Shown: in pieces, positions 1 to 12,300 of the stretch
How positions within the stretch are numbered: the first letter of the stretch is position 1
How the letters are laid out: every line of letters starts with the position of its first letter
Translations under genes and position numbers: made by a program
Source: Cephalotrichum gorgonifer
Lineage: Eukaryota > Ascomycota > Sordariomycetes > Microascales > Microascaceae
NCBI GenBank assembly: GCA_900312665.1
Contig: ONZQ02000001.1
Span: 896,338-960,337 of the forward strand
Direction: 5' to 3'
Length of the DNA: 64,000 bases
Notes under the pieces: generated by a model
The model's input: only the letters and a program-made list of their open reading frames with translations
Databases searched by the model: none
Told to the model about the DNA's origin: nothing

Positions 1-235
1 GGGGGGGAGGTACTTGCTGTTTGTTCGCCTAAGCCCTTGAATGTGTGCACACTCGTACTCGAAGACTTGTCGCCTCGGCCTCCGCTTCCGCAACCGCTTG
101 CGCTTCGGCCTGGGAGAGGGGGGCATTCGGCATAGGCTCTGAGCCCAGGTTGTTGGCCGATGCCGATATTGGATATTAACTGTGACCTAGTTGCATATCT
201 GGCGGCGCGCAAGTGCATCCTTCAAAGCACTGGAA

Positions 236-410
236 GTACTCTCTCCCTGGCCGGAGACGGCCGTATCATTCGCTGTCCAGCCTGGGTGTAATACTCCAAG
301 GATACGAGTAACAAGGAGTGTTGTTAGTACTCTTACGACCGCCGTATCATTCATTATCCAGTCTGGGTGTACCTCAAGGATACGAGGACCAAGGCGCATT
401 ATTAGTACTC
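236..410. repeat. Diverged tandem duplication, about 75-80 bp unit
   Basis: Two adjacent copies share the order AGTACTC, CCGTATCATT, a TCCAG(C/T)CTGGGTGTA block, CAAGGATACGAG and a closing TTAGTACTC. Copy one is roughly 236-332 and copy two roughly 326-410, with the AGTACTC element shared at the junction. Several differences between the copies are C-to-T or G-to-A transitions, with a few small indels. No coding role is apparent. Confidence 0.8.
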
Positions 411-1384
411 GTGGGTACTCCATTTAACTACTAACTAGTGTTCTATGTACAGAGTAGTCGAAGCAGGTCGACGAGAATAGGAAGAGCGAACCAACCAGCA
501 CAGGAAAGTGGGGCGCGCGGGTGGTGGGGCGGACTTTGAATTTTGAAGTTTGGTACGATGTACGGATAGATTAGCAGATCGGAACAAAAATGACGGCGTA
601 GTACATGACTTTCTCTCTCTTTTTCTCTCTAATTTTTTGCCCTCCTCCTCCTCCCACTTCTCCTCCCCTTATTATTCATTTACCCCGGCCCGTGCAAGCA
701 CGTAGTACCCGCATGTGATTTCGTGCCCAAGGGGGGAACGAAGGAAAGAGCGCCTATAACTTGTAGGGTAGGCCCGCATGATGCTTGCGAAAAACGGGTG
801 TACGACAGTGTGGTGCGCCGTAGACGGAGTACTACAGGTATGATCCGTCATATCTCACCACATGAAGGGATCGGTTTGCCGCCGGTGTATGTGAGGGGCA
901 GAGTGTGCCGTTCCCGAGATGAAGAATGCGTCTCTGTCCGAGGTGAAGAATAGGGTTCGCCCGAGATGAAGAAAGCGGCTATACCCGTTAGGCGTTAGGT
1001 GGAGAGGAATGAAGAAATGAAAAGTAACGAGTGAAGCATGAAGAGCGGGGACCAGAAGCTGAGGTGTGGACTCGTACGAGGACGAAGAAAAACAAAGCGT
1101 ACAAATGTACAAGCGAGGGGGAGTACAGAGAAGCCCGGGCCGTGTGGCATGTGGTATACGAATGAGAGAGAAAAATGGCACCGAGGATAGGATAGGACGA
1201 CTTGACAAGCCAAACGGTCCGTTCTGCATATGTTGTACAGAGAGAGACTCGTAGTACTCCGTGCCGGCTGGTTCGTTTGTACTTACTCTGCAGACTCACT
1301 TCCACCAAGCACGATTCTAGTGCCCTTTTCTCCTTCAATGGATCATGGTACTCGGAGTCGGTACCCTTTGGGACGGAGCTGCTT

Positions 1385-1426
1385 CCTGCACCCTGCATCC
1401 TGCACCCTTCACCCTGCACCCTGCAC
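1385..1426 (+). repeat. Heptamer minisatellite (CCTGCAC)n
   Basis: Six consecutive 7-bp units read CCTGCAC or a one- or two-base variant (CCTGCAT, CCTTCAC). The tract lies in non-coding DNA. Confidence 0.85.
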
Positions 1427-3470
1427 CTCCCTTCCTGCTTAAGCCTCGTACTTATATACACCTCACTCGTTGCTTTTCCCGCACCCTTCTTCCAGCTTCT
1501 TGCTTTAGCTGGATACGACGGTGATGGTGATGGCTTGAATGACTATTAATCCTACCTGCCTACCCAATACCCATACCTGCCCTACGTGTATTAGTATTAG
1601 TAGTTACGCGTACTTACTTACTTGCGCAGTGGGCACTCGGACTTTCCCGCTTCATGTTCCTCCCCTGCATCAAGGTGATAGCCGGCCACTGCATGTTGTC
1701 GGAGCTTCCATATTACTCACAAAGATCCCGGTGTGCTTTCAACACTCGTACACGTACTCACCGGCTGCTTCTTGAGGTTTTCAGGCCGCCGCTACCCCTG
1801 CAACCCATATCACCCGTCTTGCGATCACCGCCGGTCCACGTACTTGTGCCGAGAGATGGAACACGGAAGGCGAAACACGGAGGACAGACAGAGCACGGCT
1901 GACCTCGACGTGGTAGACAAGGGTGATGCCTATAAAAAGGGCCACTAAACGACGCAAGTGGCTCAAGGCTAATAGTTAGTGGGTTCAGCTTGAACAGGGT
2001 TACAGCTAACTACTACGTACATAGGCGGGTTCTAGAGGAAGTAAAAACAGGCAAGTACACACGCAGCTCATGTACGAGTATGGATCGCGTGCGCATCTTC
2101 ATCCTCGTCTTTCGTCCTCGCACAGGTACAACGTAAATACTTGTGCCGGGGGGTTGGTGGTCCATGCGCCCTCGAGATCGATGCAGAGGACTTTCCGGCA
2201 TGGAACTAAAGCCTGCAGAGAAGCGGGGGCCCGCGGAGGACCGTCTGTCGGACACCACCCGACGGATAAGCTAGCCCCATCCCATATCCCATGGACGAAT
2301 AGTTGACGCGAGTAGCCCTTTGACAAGCTCGCATGGATCGGAGTGGCCGTACTTGTAGCAATACTACTCCTCACCCGTACCCGTTCGTACAAATAGAGGT
2401 ACCGGTACTCACGCTCGCACTAGTTGTTGAATAAAGGTGAGAAGGCGGCAGGACCTAGGTCTAGAAACGAGTACAAGTACGTACATGTACGTGGCCAGCC
2501 GCCCACATGACGGGCCTCTCACGCGTCCCTACCTCGATGATTAATTAAGGTCCGGCCCAGTCCCTTAGCTAGTTGATTGATCAAACGAAGAACCAGCCCC
2601 GCCCCAAAATGAAAACAAAACCTTCCTCTAAACGACTAGGTCTAGGCGAGATGCGACCTGACTTGACCTGACTTGCCACCCACCCACCCACCGCATTTAT
2701 GTTGCTTCCATGCAACCCGCCGCGGGACCCTTCGAGCGTCGAAGCACACAGACGGAACGGGTAGAGAAGTGAGGAGCGACAACGTATATATGTATGTACG
2801 CACCTCGGCTCAAAACCAAACCTTGTCCTCCTCGCTACCACCTGAACTTGCTGCACCTGCACCTCCGAAAGGCTAGCTACCTGCAACTTTCGTTAGGTAG
2901 TGTAAAAGTATTGCCCGTCTTGGGTAGGACAGCCTCTCTCTCTCCCACACCAAATCTAATCCCATCCTTGGTCGTCCAACCACCCCAGCACTCGCCCACT
3001 CCATTATCCCGCTCCCCCCCCCCCCCCCCTCTCTTCCACTGCCGTACCCACTATATCCTGTTCTTCTGGAGTGTTTTCGGTGATCAGCGTGACATCGCGA
3101 GAAAGTATTGGCCCCCTTCCCCTCTTTCCCGCCTCACGTCAATATCGGCATCGTCGAGAGATGGGATGAAAAGCACTCCCACAGCCACGTCGTCCCAGTC
3201 TCACGTCCTGCACCGGGGCTGCAGGGTCCATGTCTCCGTCGACCCCCCGCAGGTCAACTGTTGTCCAATGACATACTCTCATTCATGGCTGCTGCGGCAG
3301 CTGATGATTGTACCTACTCGTACAGACTCCACTCTTACTCCAGCTTAAGACTTTCTTCTGTTGTCCCGACTACTGCATCCTTCTGCCAGTCCGGCACGCC
3401 TTCGCATGCAAGGGTCTGTAAACGAAGACAGCCTGTGATATAAAAGGAGAGGCACCAATACTCCATTCAC

Positions 3471-6316
3471 CTAAACTGTTGTGCGGGGTTCCCAGTTGTC
3501 CACGAAAAGCTGGCTAACGAAGAAATAGTCATCCTCAAAACTGTCGTCCTGTTGCAGTCTCTGCCACTGGGTTTCTGCATGGCGGAGAAGGAGAAAGAAG
3601 CAATACATGTTAGCTGCATTCTCACGTACCAAACCCCCGGGTCTGAGTGACCAATACCACTGATCTAGAGCAACACCGAGTGGGGCTGGCCGGGGGACAG
3701 GGGGGCTGGGGGGTAAAAAAAAAAAACGGGGGGGGGGGGGAGGGGTAGCATCGATATCACGTACTGTGCTCTGTCACGTATGCCCTGGTCTCCCTCACAA
3801 AAGCCATCATTGCATCATCCAATTCCGCCAATGACCTCAGGTCCTGCTCCTTGCAGTCGTTTGAAAAGGGGTAGATGCCCTTGTTGCAGTAGTGGAAGTA
3901 GGCAAGCAGAATATTTGCACCTATAGTCCAGCCACGAAGTCAGTCCGGTCCACCTGAATTTGCTCCCCCGCTTCGATGCGCTTAGCCCAAAGGGGTCGGG
4001 GTCGGAGAGGGGGACGGGCAAAGGTGTCACGGCTGTCATACTCGGCGACATCACACACGTCTTGTGACGACGGACGCATTGACTTACCCATATGGTATTC
4101 CTTTACTTTATCTTCTCTCGCAAATCGTGCCTGGAACATCAAGTAGACCGAGTTAGTAAGTTCTCTGATGATTCGATCCTGTGTCTTGTTTCCGTCTTCC
4201 GCTAACAACCCTTCCTTCTACAGGTGTCCATCACGCCGAGGTGACACGCTCACCTTCATGCCGTGTTTGCGAGCATAACTAGCGTCATGATCCGTAATGA
4301 GCGCAATATTGTGGAGGAGAATGAACGTGACGAGGTAGGACGTCAGCCACGTCTTTTGCTTGTTCGTCTGTATCATCTTTTGAAGCTTGTCCAGCAGGTC
4401 ACGGCGTAGTCCAGACTGGATTTGATGGATGAGGATCAGGTCAAGCTGCGCGCCCATGACCGGCGGCAGGGGGATGGACCCATGATTCGGACTCGTCTCG
4501 TCCATGATGCCGCGTTGCATCCCCAGCGTTTCTGGGCCGACTATGGTGGTGGACTTGGTCGTCAGCCGTATCGCCACCCAAAGCCTGAGCGTCACCAAGA
4601 GGAGTTCTCTCTCGTCATTCGTCGCTGCCGGATCCTGGGACATCTTCCACGCCACCCTGTACGTCTTCCAGAGGAGGTCGTCGTTCGGCTTCACGACGGC
4701 AGTGAGACATTCTACAATACCCCGGTCAATGTGCTCCGCGTAGGATTTCCTCGCCGCCTCGAGGTCGACAATAGCATATGGCGGGATGGCGACCGACTTC
4801 TTGACACCGTTGACAACCCACGACCGCTCAAGTTTATCTCCGTCCTGGGGGACGAACTGCCGGACTCGAAGTTCAACCGATCTTCCCGTGTATCCTTCGG
4901 AGACATGGATGACCTTGACCTCATCTGACGCCCAACTGGAGATGTTGTCTACAATACTGTCCCGCCATCGCCGGGTCCACTCAAAGCCACGGACTTGGCC
5001 CGGCTTGAACAGTCTAACATCGGTGATCTTATACCTCAGGCATGGCAGTCGTCGAATTTTTGTGTTGGCAGCTACTTTCTGGCACGTCAGACAGGGACCG
5101 CCAGGCTCCCCTGGGTTCGTCAGACACTGTAGAGAAACCGTTAGCTCTCCGTCGCCATTTCCCATCCGCCTGGCGAATATCGGCCGGGGTTTCTTACGCG
5201 TATGCGTTGCATCCTGCACCTCACGCACGAGCCAATCTTCCTCGTTTGCGCCGTCTTCTCGCGGTCATCGTTATTCTTGAACGGCCCTCGTCTGGCAGCT
5301 GGACGATTCATTGGATTCGATAGCATAACGTCGTAGCGTGGGTACATCATCGCATGGTCGGATCCGTCCCCGACGATCATCTCCCCCCGCCCATCGTACG
5401 CCGGGACTGCGCCATACTGGGGCGCACCGATATCCGGCTCGTTGCTCGGACGATGTACGGGCACCGTAGTGCCGAAGGGAATTGATGATGCCACTGTCGC
5501 GCCCATCATCTGCTCTTCCATGAAAGGTGCCGGCCTAGCTGCATCAGATCCCATTGGCATGCTGCGGGCCAGATGGGATTCGTTGTAGTATTCGGGGAGT
5601 GGCTGGTTGGAGTATGCGAGTGGTTCGCCGCTCCCCGGTTGGGTAACGGTAGATTGGGGGTCCGGCTGCAGCGGTAGATAGGTGGGGAGATAGCGGCCAG
5701 CCTGGGTGTCATCATCCAGGAAAGATGCCGCTACCGGCCCCTTCGTCGGTGTAGGGAATTCTTCGGACGGGGCCATGCCTAGTGTAGGCGGCTTCTCCAT
5801 CGTGTACGGACGGCCCGGGTCATAGGACGAATACGGAGCCGACCCCGGAAGAGGATCGTAATCTTCGGGTTCAAGTTAGCCGCGGTATTTCGAAACAGTA
5901 GGGATATACTGGAGACATGAGAACGTACTATCTTGCCCGTCGCACCTACTCATACAGTTATGACACAGCACTTTCAGCCCTGCCAGGCCGCTCGCTATGC
6001 GTGACTCGCCATCCAGTCCTAATGAATATGACCCATTGAAGCTTGAGCTGGATGCGCCATGGTCCAGGCCATCTTGTGGAGTCCGGTCTGGACCATTACG
6101 ATCTAACGATGAACCTGAGGGGGCCATGGGATAGGCTGTTGTTATTCTGGGCTTTTTGGGGGGTTGGTGGTGGAGTTCTGGGTTATTATTATTTGCAAGG
6201 TAGTTGGTGGCGAGTGAGTGTAGCTGAAAAGGGTCGAGTCCATAAAAGAAGGCGGCCTGATCAAGGTTGGCCCGGTGGCTTAAAGGCAGAGACGAGAAGT
6301 CCAGGTCTAGGGGCAA
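3471..6316 (-). CDS. Zn(2)-Cys(6) fungal transcription factor, six exons
   Basis: A nuclear DNA-binding regulator of the fungal C6 class; its target genes are unknown. Exons are 6316-5929, 5862-5198, 5126-4254, 4217-4088, 3920-3765 and 3574-3471. They sum to 2316 nt, or 771 residues, with all phases matching. The zinc cluster is completed only by splicing intron 2: C342 and C345 are in exon 2, and C352, C363, C366 and C380 follow in exon 3. The text after the cluster (PCLRYKITDVRLFKPGQV) and the C-terminal LLAYFHYCNKGIYPF block are typical of an uncharacterised C6 regulator family. The N-terminal 340 residues are low-complexity, rich in Pro, Ser and Asn. Intron 3 (4218-4253) is only 36 nt, or 39 nt if the next AG is used. 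Intron 5 (3575-3764) holds long A and G homopolymers. The start at 6316 is the first Met of exon 1; an upstream non-coding exon is possible. No neighbour suggests a pathway. Confidence 0.85.
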
Positions 6317-9300
6317 GTATGCAGGTGGTGCTCCCTGGTGTTGGAATACGGCACCAGCACTATCAGACTCGTTACCGAAAGGCCGACGCCTCTTTAGGGT
6401 ATTGGGGTTGGAGTTCTAGGAATTGGTCAATAATGAGTGCGTCCTTGTCGAGGAACAGAAGGGTTCCCATTAGTGTCGAGATACTCGGGAGGGCATGGCA
6501 TGGGCACGGGCTAACCAAGCAAGGCGGGACGGTATGATGGAGAGAAGAGATTTATGCCACGAGGAGAAGAGGAAGACAGGAGGCAGTGGTTGGGAAAAGA
6601 ACCTGATGGGCTGGAAATCTAAAACGTATGGAAAGAGGAAGGGGGTGCGAGGGGAGCTCCATGATATATATTCCGAGCAATCTGCCGGTCAAGGGCGGAA
6701 TAGATAGAAAGATCGGCTTACCATGGCGGATTTGGGGGGGGAGGGTGTGTTGGATAGGCTCCAAAACTCTCATATACACGGACGAGGGTGCGATGGTGGA
6801 GTACGCGTGAGGGATGTACCCCAGGTGACGCACCGGGGTACAGGGTACGAGGGAAAGAAAGTAAGGGGTGCGGTGCGGTGCGAAGGCTCCAAGCAAAGTA
6901 AACCGATGAGAGCGCTCTAGCGCGCAGCACACAGCCGGGCTGCACTTGTGGTCGGGTCGGTGAGACTTGTGCCTCACCGGGAGAGGAGACGGGAGGCGTA
7001 TAGGGTATAGGGGGCGGGAGGAGGTCCCTTGTTTGTGTCTTACGAGGGGGGATTGCCACTCAAACGCACGATACGGGACGCGATTGCGTGTAACGGGCAG
7101 GAAGAGCTCCGAGAGGAAAATAATGAACGGCGAAAAGAAAGAGGGGGGTAAAGAGAAGACGGAGAATCAAGTCCGGACGTTTCGTCCCAGGTCGTAACCA
7201 AACGACCCAGCACTACTCAGTCCATAAGAACTTCGAAGTCTCGGTTCTTAGATACGGACGTGGGGAGGTACCGTTTTGAGCTAACGTCCTGCTAGGGGTA
7301 GGCCGGCGATGAGACGCAACGCAGCACACCGTTAGATGGAATCCCGATCGCGCTGTCTAGGCCGCTTAAGTCCGGGGAGGGGGGGAGGGGGGTTTGATTC
7401 AAAGTGAGATGTCCAGATCGCGACCGGGGAATGAAAGTTTGAGCGGCGGAGACAAGCGCAAAATTGGAAAGGGCAAAATCTGCAGAAGTGACGTCGGGGA
7501 GGACAGGGGTTGCGGTTGCGGCGCGTGGCTGAGATACAAGGCGTGAGAAGCGCGGGGGGTGGTTGTTCCGAGGTCCAAAGCAAAGGTCCAAGGAAGTGAA
7601 GGGGTGGATAAAAAGGGTTAAGTGGAGGCAGAAGCAGCCAGGGTACGGATCAAAAGCGACGTAGTAATAATAATAGTTAGCAGCAGGCAACCCGGAAGTC
7701 GAGGTGAGGAATCGACGTATGAGAGCTTGTTTAGAACTGGTGCGTGTATCTTTGTTTCTGTTGGCCCGCACGTTAATACACCCGACATTAATAATACTGT
7801 ACTCCGTACTGAGTACCCGTACGAGTCCTCAAACGACAGCTCGTACACGTGCGGGCGGATCTGGGCCTACCACAATCCGCACTAGCCAGGTGCGGGTGCT
7901 GGGGTTTGATGCAATGTTAACCACGTGTGGGGGATGACCCCGGTACTCGTGCTTTGGCAGTGGTATCTGGCCGAGAGAGGGAGGTGTGTCGCAAAATGAG
8001 CAGTGGACCGTTCTCGTTTGGAGCTCATGCACGTAAACCCAGGCTGGTTGAAGGACAAGCACAGGAGAGCGATCACATTCGACCACCGCGATGTGTTCCT
8101 CCTCCCCTTGCAACTTCAGACTTGGTCGTTCGTTGTGGCTTCGGCGATGAGGTTCAATGCTGCTCCAAACCCGCCGTACTCGTACGAGTCTGACACCTGG
8201 TGGAAGGACCGGGACTCGGGTCAGACAGAGGAAGGAAAGTACTCCGGACAGTACCCGCAGATTGGCGGCAGGTGGCTCGCTTCAATGGACAATTGCTGAT
8301 CTCTGGTCGGGTACTGCACGTGTTCGAGGCTGGGGGGGTGGGTGGGGGTAAGGATATGGTACGGAAATTGGGCCTACTAATGGAGTTTGCAGAAGCAGTC
8401 CTCCCAAAGCAGGCATTATGGCAGGGAAAGGGGAGAAATGGCGCGGGAAAGAGAGCGGCGACGGTGATGAAAGGACTCGGTGAGGAGGGGGAGTGGTTAA
8501 AGGAAAGAGAAGAGCACAGTACCTCACCGGTCGGACGAGGGGTGGGGAGTGGGAACACGCTTCAAATTTGGCGTCATCCTCGCCAGAGGGTATACAAGTG
8601 CAAGTATTACTCGTATCATCCTACGGTGGTTCTATTTGTCAGACAACTGTCCGAGGGGGGAGGACTGAGCTCACAGGCAGATTGCCATGGGTCCGTCCAT
8701 CCACTTTTTCCATCCATCCACTCGGTGCCCTGTCCACTTCGGTCCTTGGTCATCCGCGCTGCCCACCTCGATCCTTCCTTCCTTCTCCACACTGTGGTCG
8801 TGCGGGAACAGATAGTGAATATTACAAGGTACGGTGTACTCGAGACACCATATTACGGACAAGGGTATGCGAAGTGCCAATCTCTTAATGAGCCCGAGAA
8901 CAGGGTGCCAGATAATAACATACCCCGTCCTGGCGGAGTAAATGCGCGAGACCAATTGGCGAAGTATGCATCGCGACGGGAGGGAGTCTAACCGGCCACT
9001 CGCGATCGCCAAGAACGAATATTCTCGTACGTACTGCCATACGATAGTCTCTACAATCATGCATACCGCCGGTAAGATCCCCCCTTCTTCCCATGTGGCG
9101 TGGACATGGATGATGTGGTTATTGGGTTGTCAGACCCGCTGCTCCTGCCTTCCGTTGTCGCGGACCGCTATTAGTGCCACTTTCCCCCACTCCACCACAT
9201 TTGGGTTTGGCCCAGGTCAGGGCCAGTCACGACTAGTGCGGCCCAAAAACATCACACAAAGACAGGAGTACTGGTACAAGGACGAGCACTCGTCCTTGTA

Positions 9301-12300
9301 TCGAGTACAAGAAAGGATTCTAGGCGTTTCTTCGTCTTTCCGAAGTCGGTCCGGTGATTATTGGTTTGGGCTAGGCCGAGCGCAGGATTTATTTCCCAGA
9401 ACTGGATGAGTGAAGCTTAGCTGGCAGGGGAAGAAAGAAGGAATAACCATCATGTCATGGAGGTATCACAGAGCACTCCCACCATATTTGTATGTACAGC
9501 CCAATGGGGTACAGATAGCTACGACTCAAACGGAGAAGGTCCCTAAAACAAGTGATCAGCGCCTCTATGTGGGGCTAGACCGCCTACCTGGCGGGTCCAT
9601 GCCCCCCCCATCGCTCCTTCTAGGTGCCGCCATTGTTCGCCAATGCTTATTTCGCTGGGGAGCGCGGGTACTTGTACGGAGTACAGTAGTTGCTAAAGTA
9701 GTACCCCGACCCAACAACAAGAGGGTGCGAGCATTAGTCTCAAACTCTCAATGCTTCTTTTCTTCCTCGTGCCTTCCATGCTTCGTAAGTCCCCGGCTGG
9801 CCTTTCCGAATTTGGTCATCAGCCCAATCAAGTCGTTTCCTCAAATGTCAACATTCACACCCAAACGTGGCAGGCTCTCCTCAACCATGATTGGGGCGCT
9901 CGCCTTCATTACTTTCCTAAGGAAGTTGCACTCCATTCCGAAGGGACGTATCGCCGAGCTTCTAGGCAATGACGCCGCCTATGGTGGGCAGGGTAGTCTT
10001 CATAATCAAACCATACCTATGTCCACCACGGTTAAATGTGCTCTCGGTACTCCCTTAAGAGCTTGTACTAGTGAGACTGGTCCTAAGAATGGGTACTAGG
10101 TAATACCCAACCCCATCAAATAAGGGTCGGGTACGGCCCATCATGCGTGGGTATGTACCCGTGCATTATTACTTCATGGTTGTACATCTGGCTCCATTTG
10201 TTTGCTCGACCCACCATGCCCATTTACAACCCAGAAATTCCAAGTCAGATCCCAGACTGGCAGTCCTTTGTCCTGCCAAGCGCGCTGAGGGTCCCGGGCC
10301 ATCATCATCCCGGCGACGGAGCAGCACCCAGAAACCAAGAATACTCGAGATCACGTTGTCCTTCCGCAGCCCAATCGAAACAGGAAAGTCCCGTTCGGCT
10401 TGTGGTACGTCCCGCGTTACCTTGCCGCAGGAGATGACCATGTGCTTCAATGCACATCACCATCTGCAGCCCCTCCCTCATGTCGTCTCACGAACACAGA
10501 GCACGGTCGTCCAATGGATATGTTCTTCATAATTGCCTTACCTCGGGCTAGGAAGTCAGGTGTGTTGGTCCCTCGATCGTGTGCAGCTACGAGCACGAGT
10601 ACGAGCACAAGCAGCCTCAATCTACTCACGTGTACTCGTACACCACGGCTTTTCCACGTCGAACCCGCTGCCAAGCCAGAGAGACGTCATTCATTACTTG
10701 TAATGCAGATTTGGCTCGATCGATCCAATCCCGAACATGAATGGCGTTAGGAAGTCCAGGTCAGCCATCGCCACCACCGCAGCCGTGCCTGGTCTCCCTA
10801 AAAAAAGATGGCAGTATTGAACCTCAGTTGGATATGGGCTGTCAAACCAGGACACCCTGTGTAACCCCACCTTTGCCGAGTGACGAGTTGCGCCTCTCGG
10901 GCGTTTGTTGGCGTCCAATTGAACCGACGGCCTGAAAATAAGCACTCGCCACCACTTGCACTGGTTCAGCTCAGGATTGCACGGGCATAAGGAAATACTC
11001 ACACATGAAGTGAGATCGCACAAAGTTCCTCGAGTTTTTTTTTTCCCTTTTTTTTCTTGGACGGCGGGGGGGATATCATGATAAGCTACTACCCCACTCC
11101 TTCTCTGCCCGCAGCCTTCGCGGGCAATGTTACCCACCCCGCCTCCAACCTGACCATGGTTGAGTCGGCACCCCCCTTTCTTTTCTACACCAACCTCAAA
11201 ACTGACTACCCGCTGCCGGTAATACCGGAAGATGCCTGGATAATATTGATGCTGTCCCATCACCCCATGGCGAAGCAATTATTTCTTTGTGTCTCAACGG
11301 TCGAGGGAGGGACAAGATCGATTGGTGAAGCACGCCCATCTTTCTCATTTGTAGCCACCGGGCGAGACTCGGCCATTTGCATTCACCCCAAAAGCGCCCC
11401 CCCCCCCTCTTTCCCCAGCTCGTATGTATGATGTTGGTTCGCTTTCATTGCCCAAGAACAGAGCTCAACTACATCCAGATCTATGGGAATCCCTTCCCCG
11501 AAAGGTACATACAGCCTGATGTCGCAGGGTGACACCGGCGGCACTGAGTCCCGTATCCGATTCTCTGCATTATATTTCTGAGTTGAGCTGTGCTTCGTTT
11601 CATGCAATCATCTCTTTGCGGCTTTGACGGTGAGCGCTAGTTGCTACTCAGCCCCCCTTCTTCCTTGGACGCATCAGTCATCGACGATCGGGGATATCGA
11701 ATATGAATCCGGCTGTGGTATCGCCCCATGTGACCAGGAACGGGGTAAAAGTGCAGCAGCATTGAGGGCCAAAAATACTGCGGAGCGCCCAAAGAAGCAT
11801 TGCGTCTGCGCCGAATTCCCGATACATCCGAAAGGTAATTAGCCCGGGGCGGTCAGCATACGGTCTTGTCTATGCATAGACCCAATTTGGACAAAAGTCG
11901 TACTTGTACGGCCATGCACATTCATAGGATGGAGGTGCCGGGATATCCAGAGAGCGGGATTGCCGTATAGGAGAGTGCTCACTACGTGGCTCCGCACGAC
12001 CAAAAACGGGCAGTGGCAGTATTATTAGGTGCGCTCTGGGATAGGGCGGTATGGAGCGGGCATGGGAGAGCTGTGCCAAGCCGAATGCAGGAACCGGTGA
12101 GTAGGGAGCGAGAGAAACCCCCCCACCGAAACCATGATTTGGAAATACGAAGAGGGGAGAAAAGAAAAGTGAAAGAAAAAGGGAGAAAGCTTTGGTACCG
12201 GTAGAACAACGTGGCCCGAGATACCTCTCTTAACGCTGATTGAAAAGGGCCCTTGTTCTCCTACTTTATTCCCCTCTGTTGAATGGAAAAAAAAAGACAC

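Larger units (their letters stand above)
1..3470. other. Gene-free left flank
   Basis: No coding region is supportable here. Open frames are short, overlap in several frames and show no recognisable motif. The stretch holds a diverged tandem repeat, a heptamer repeat, pyrimidine runs (for example around 615-670), a C tract near 3010-3030 and many GTAC/CGAGTAC-type motifs. It runs up to the 3' end of the Zn2Cys6 regulator gene. Confidence 0.6.

Noticed and set aside
8200..8991. 263-codon open frame (plus) in the gene desert
   Set aside because: No domain, signal or family motif; amino-acid make-up looks random and there is no supporting splice structure.
9410..10099. 229-codon open frame (plus)
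   Set aside because: No recognisable motif; codons look random and the neighbouring sequence is repeat-like.
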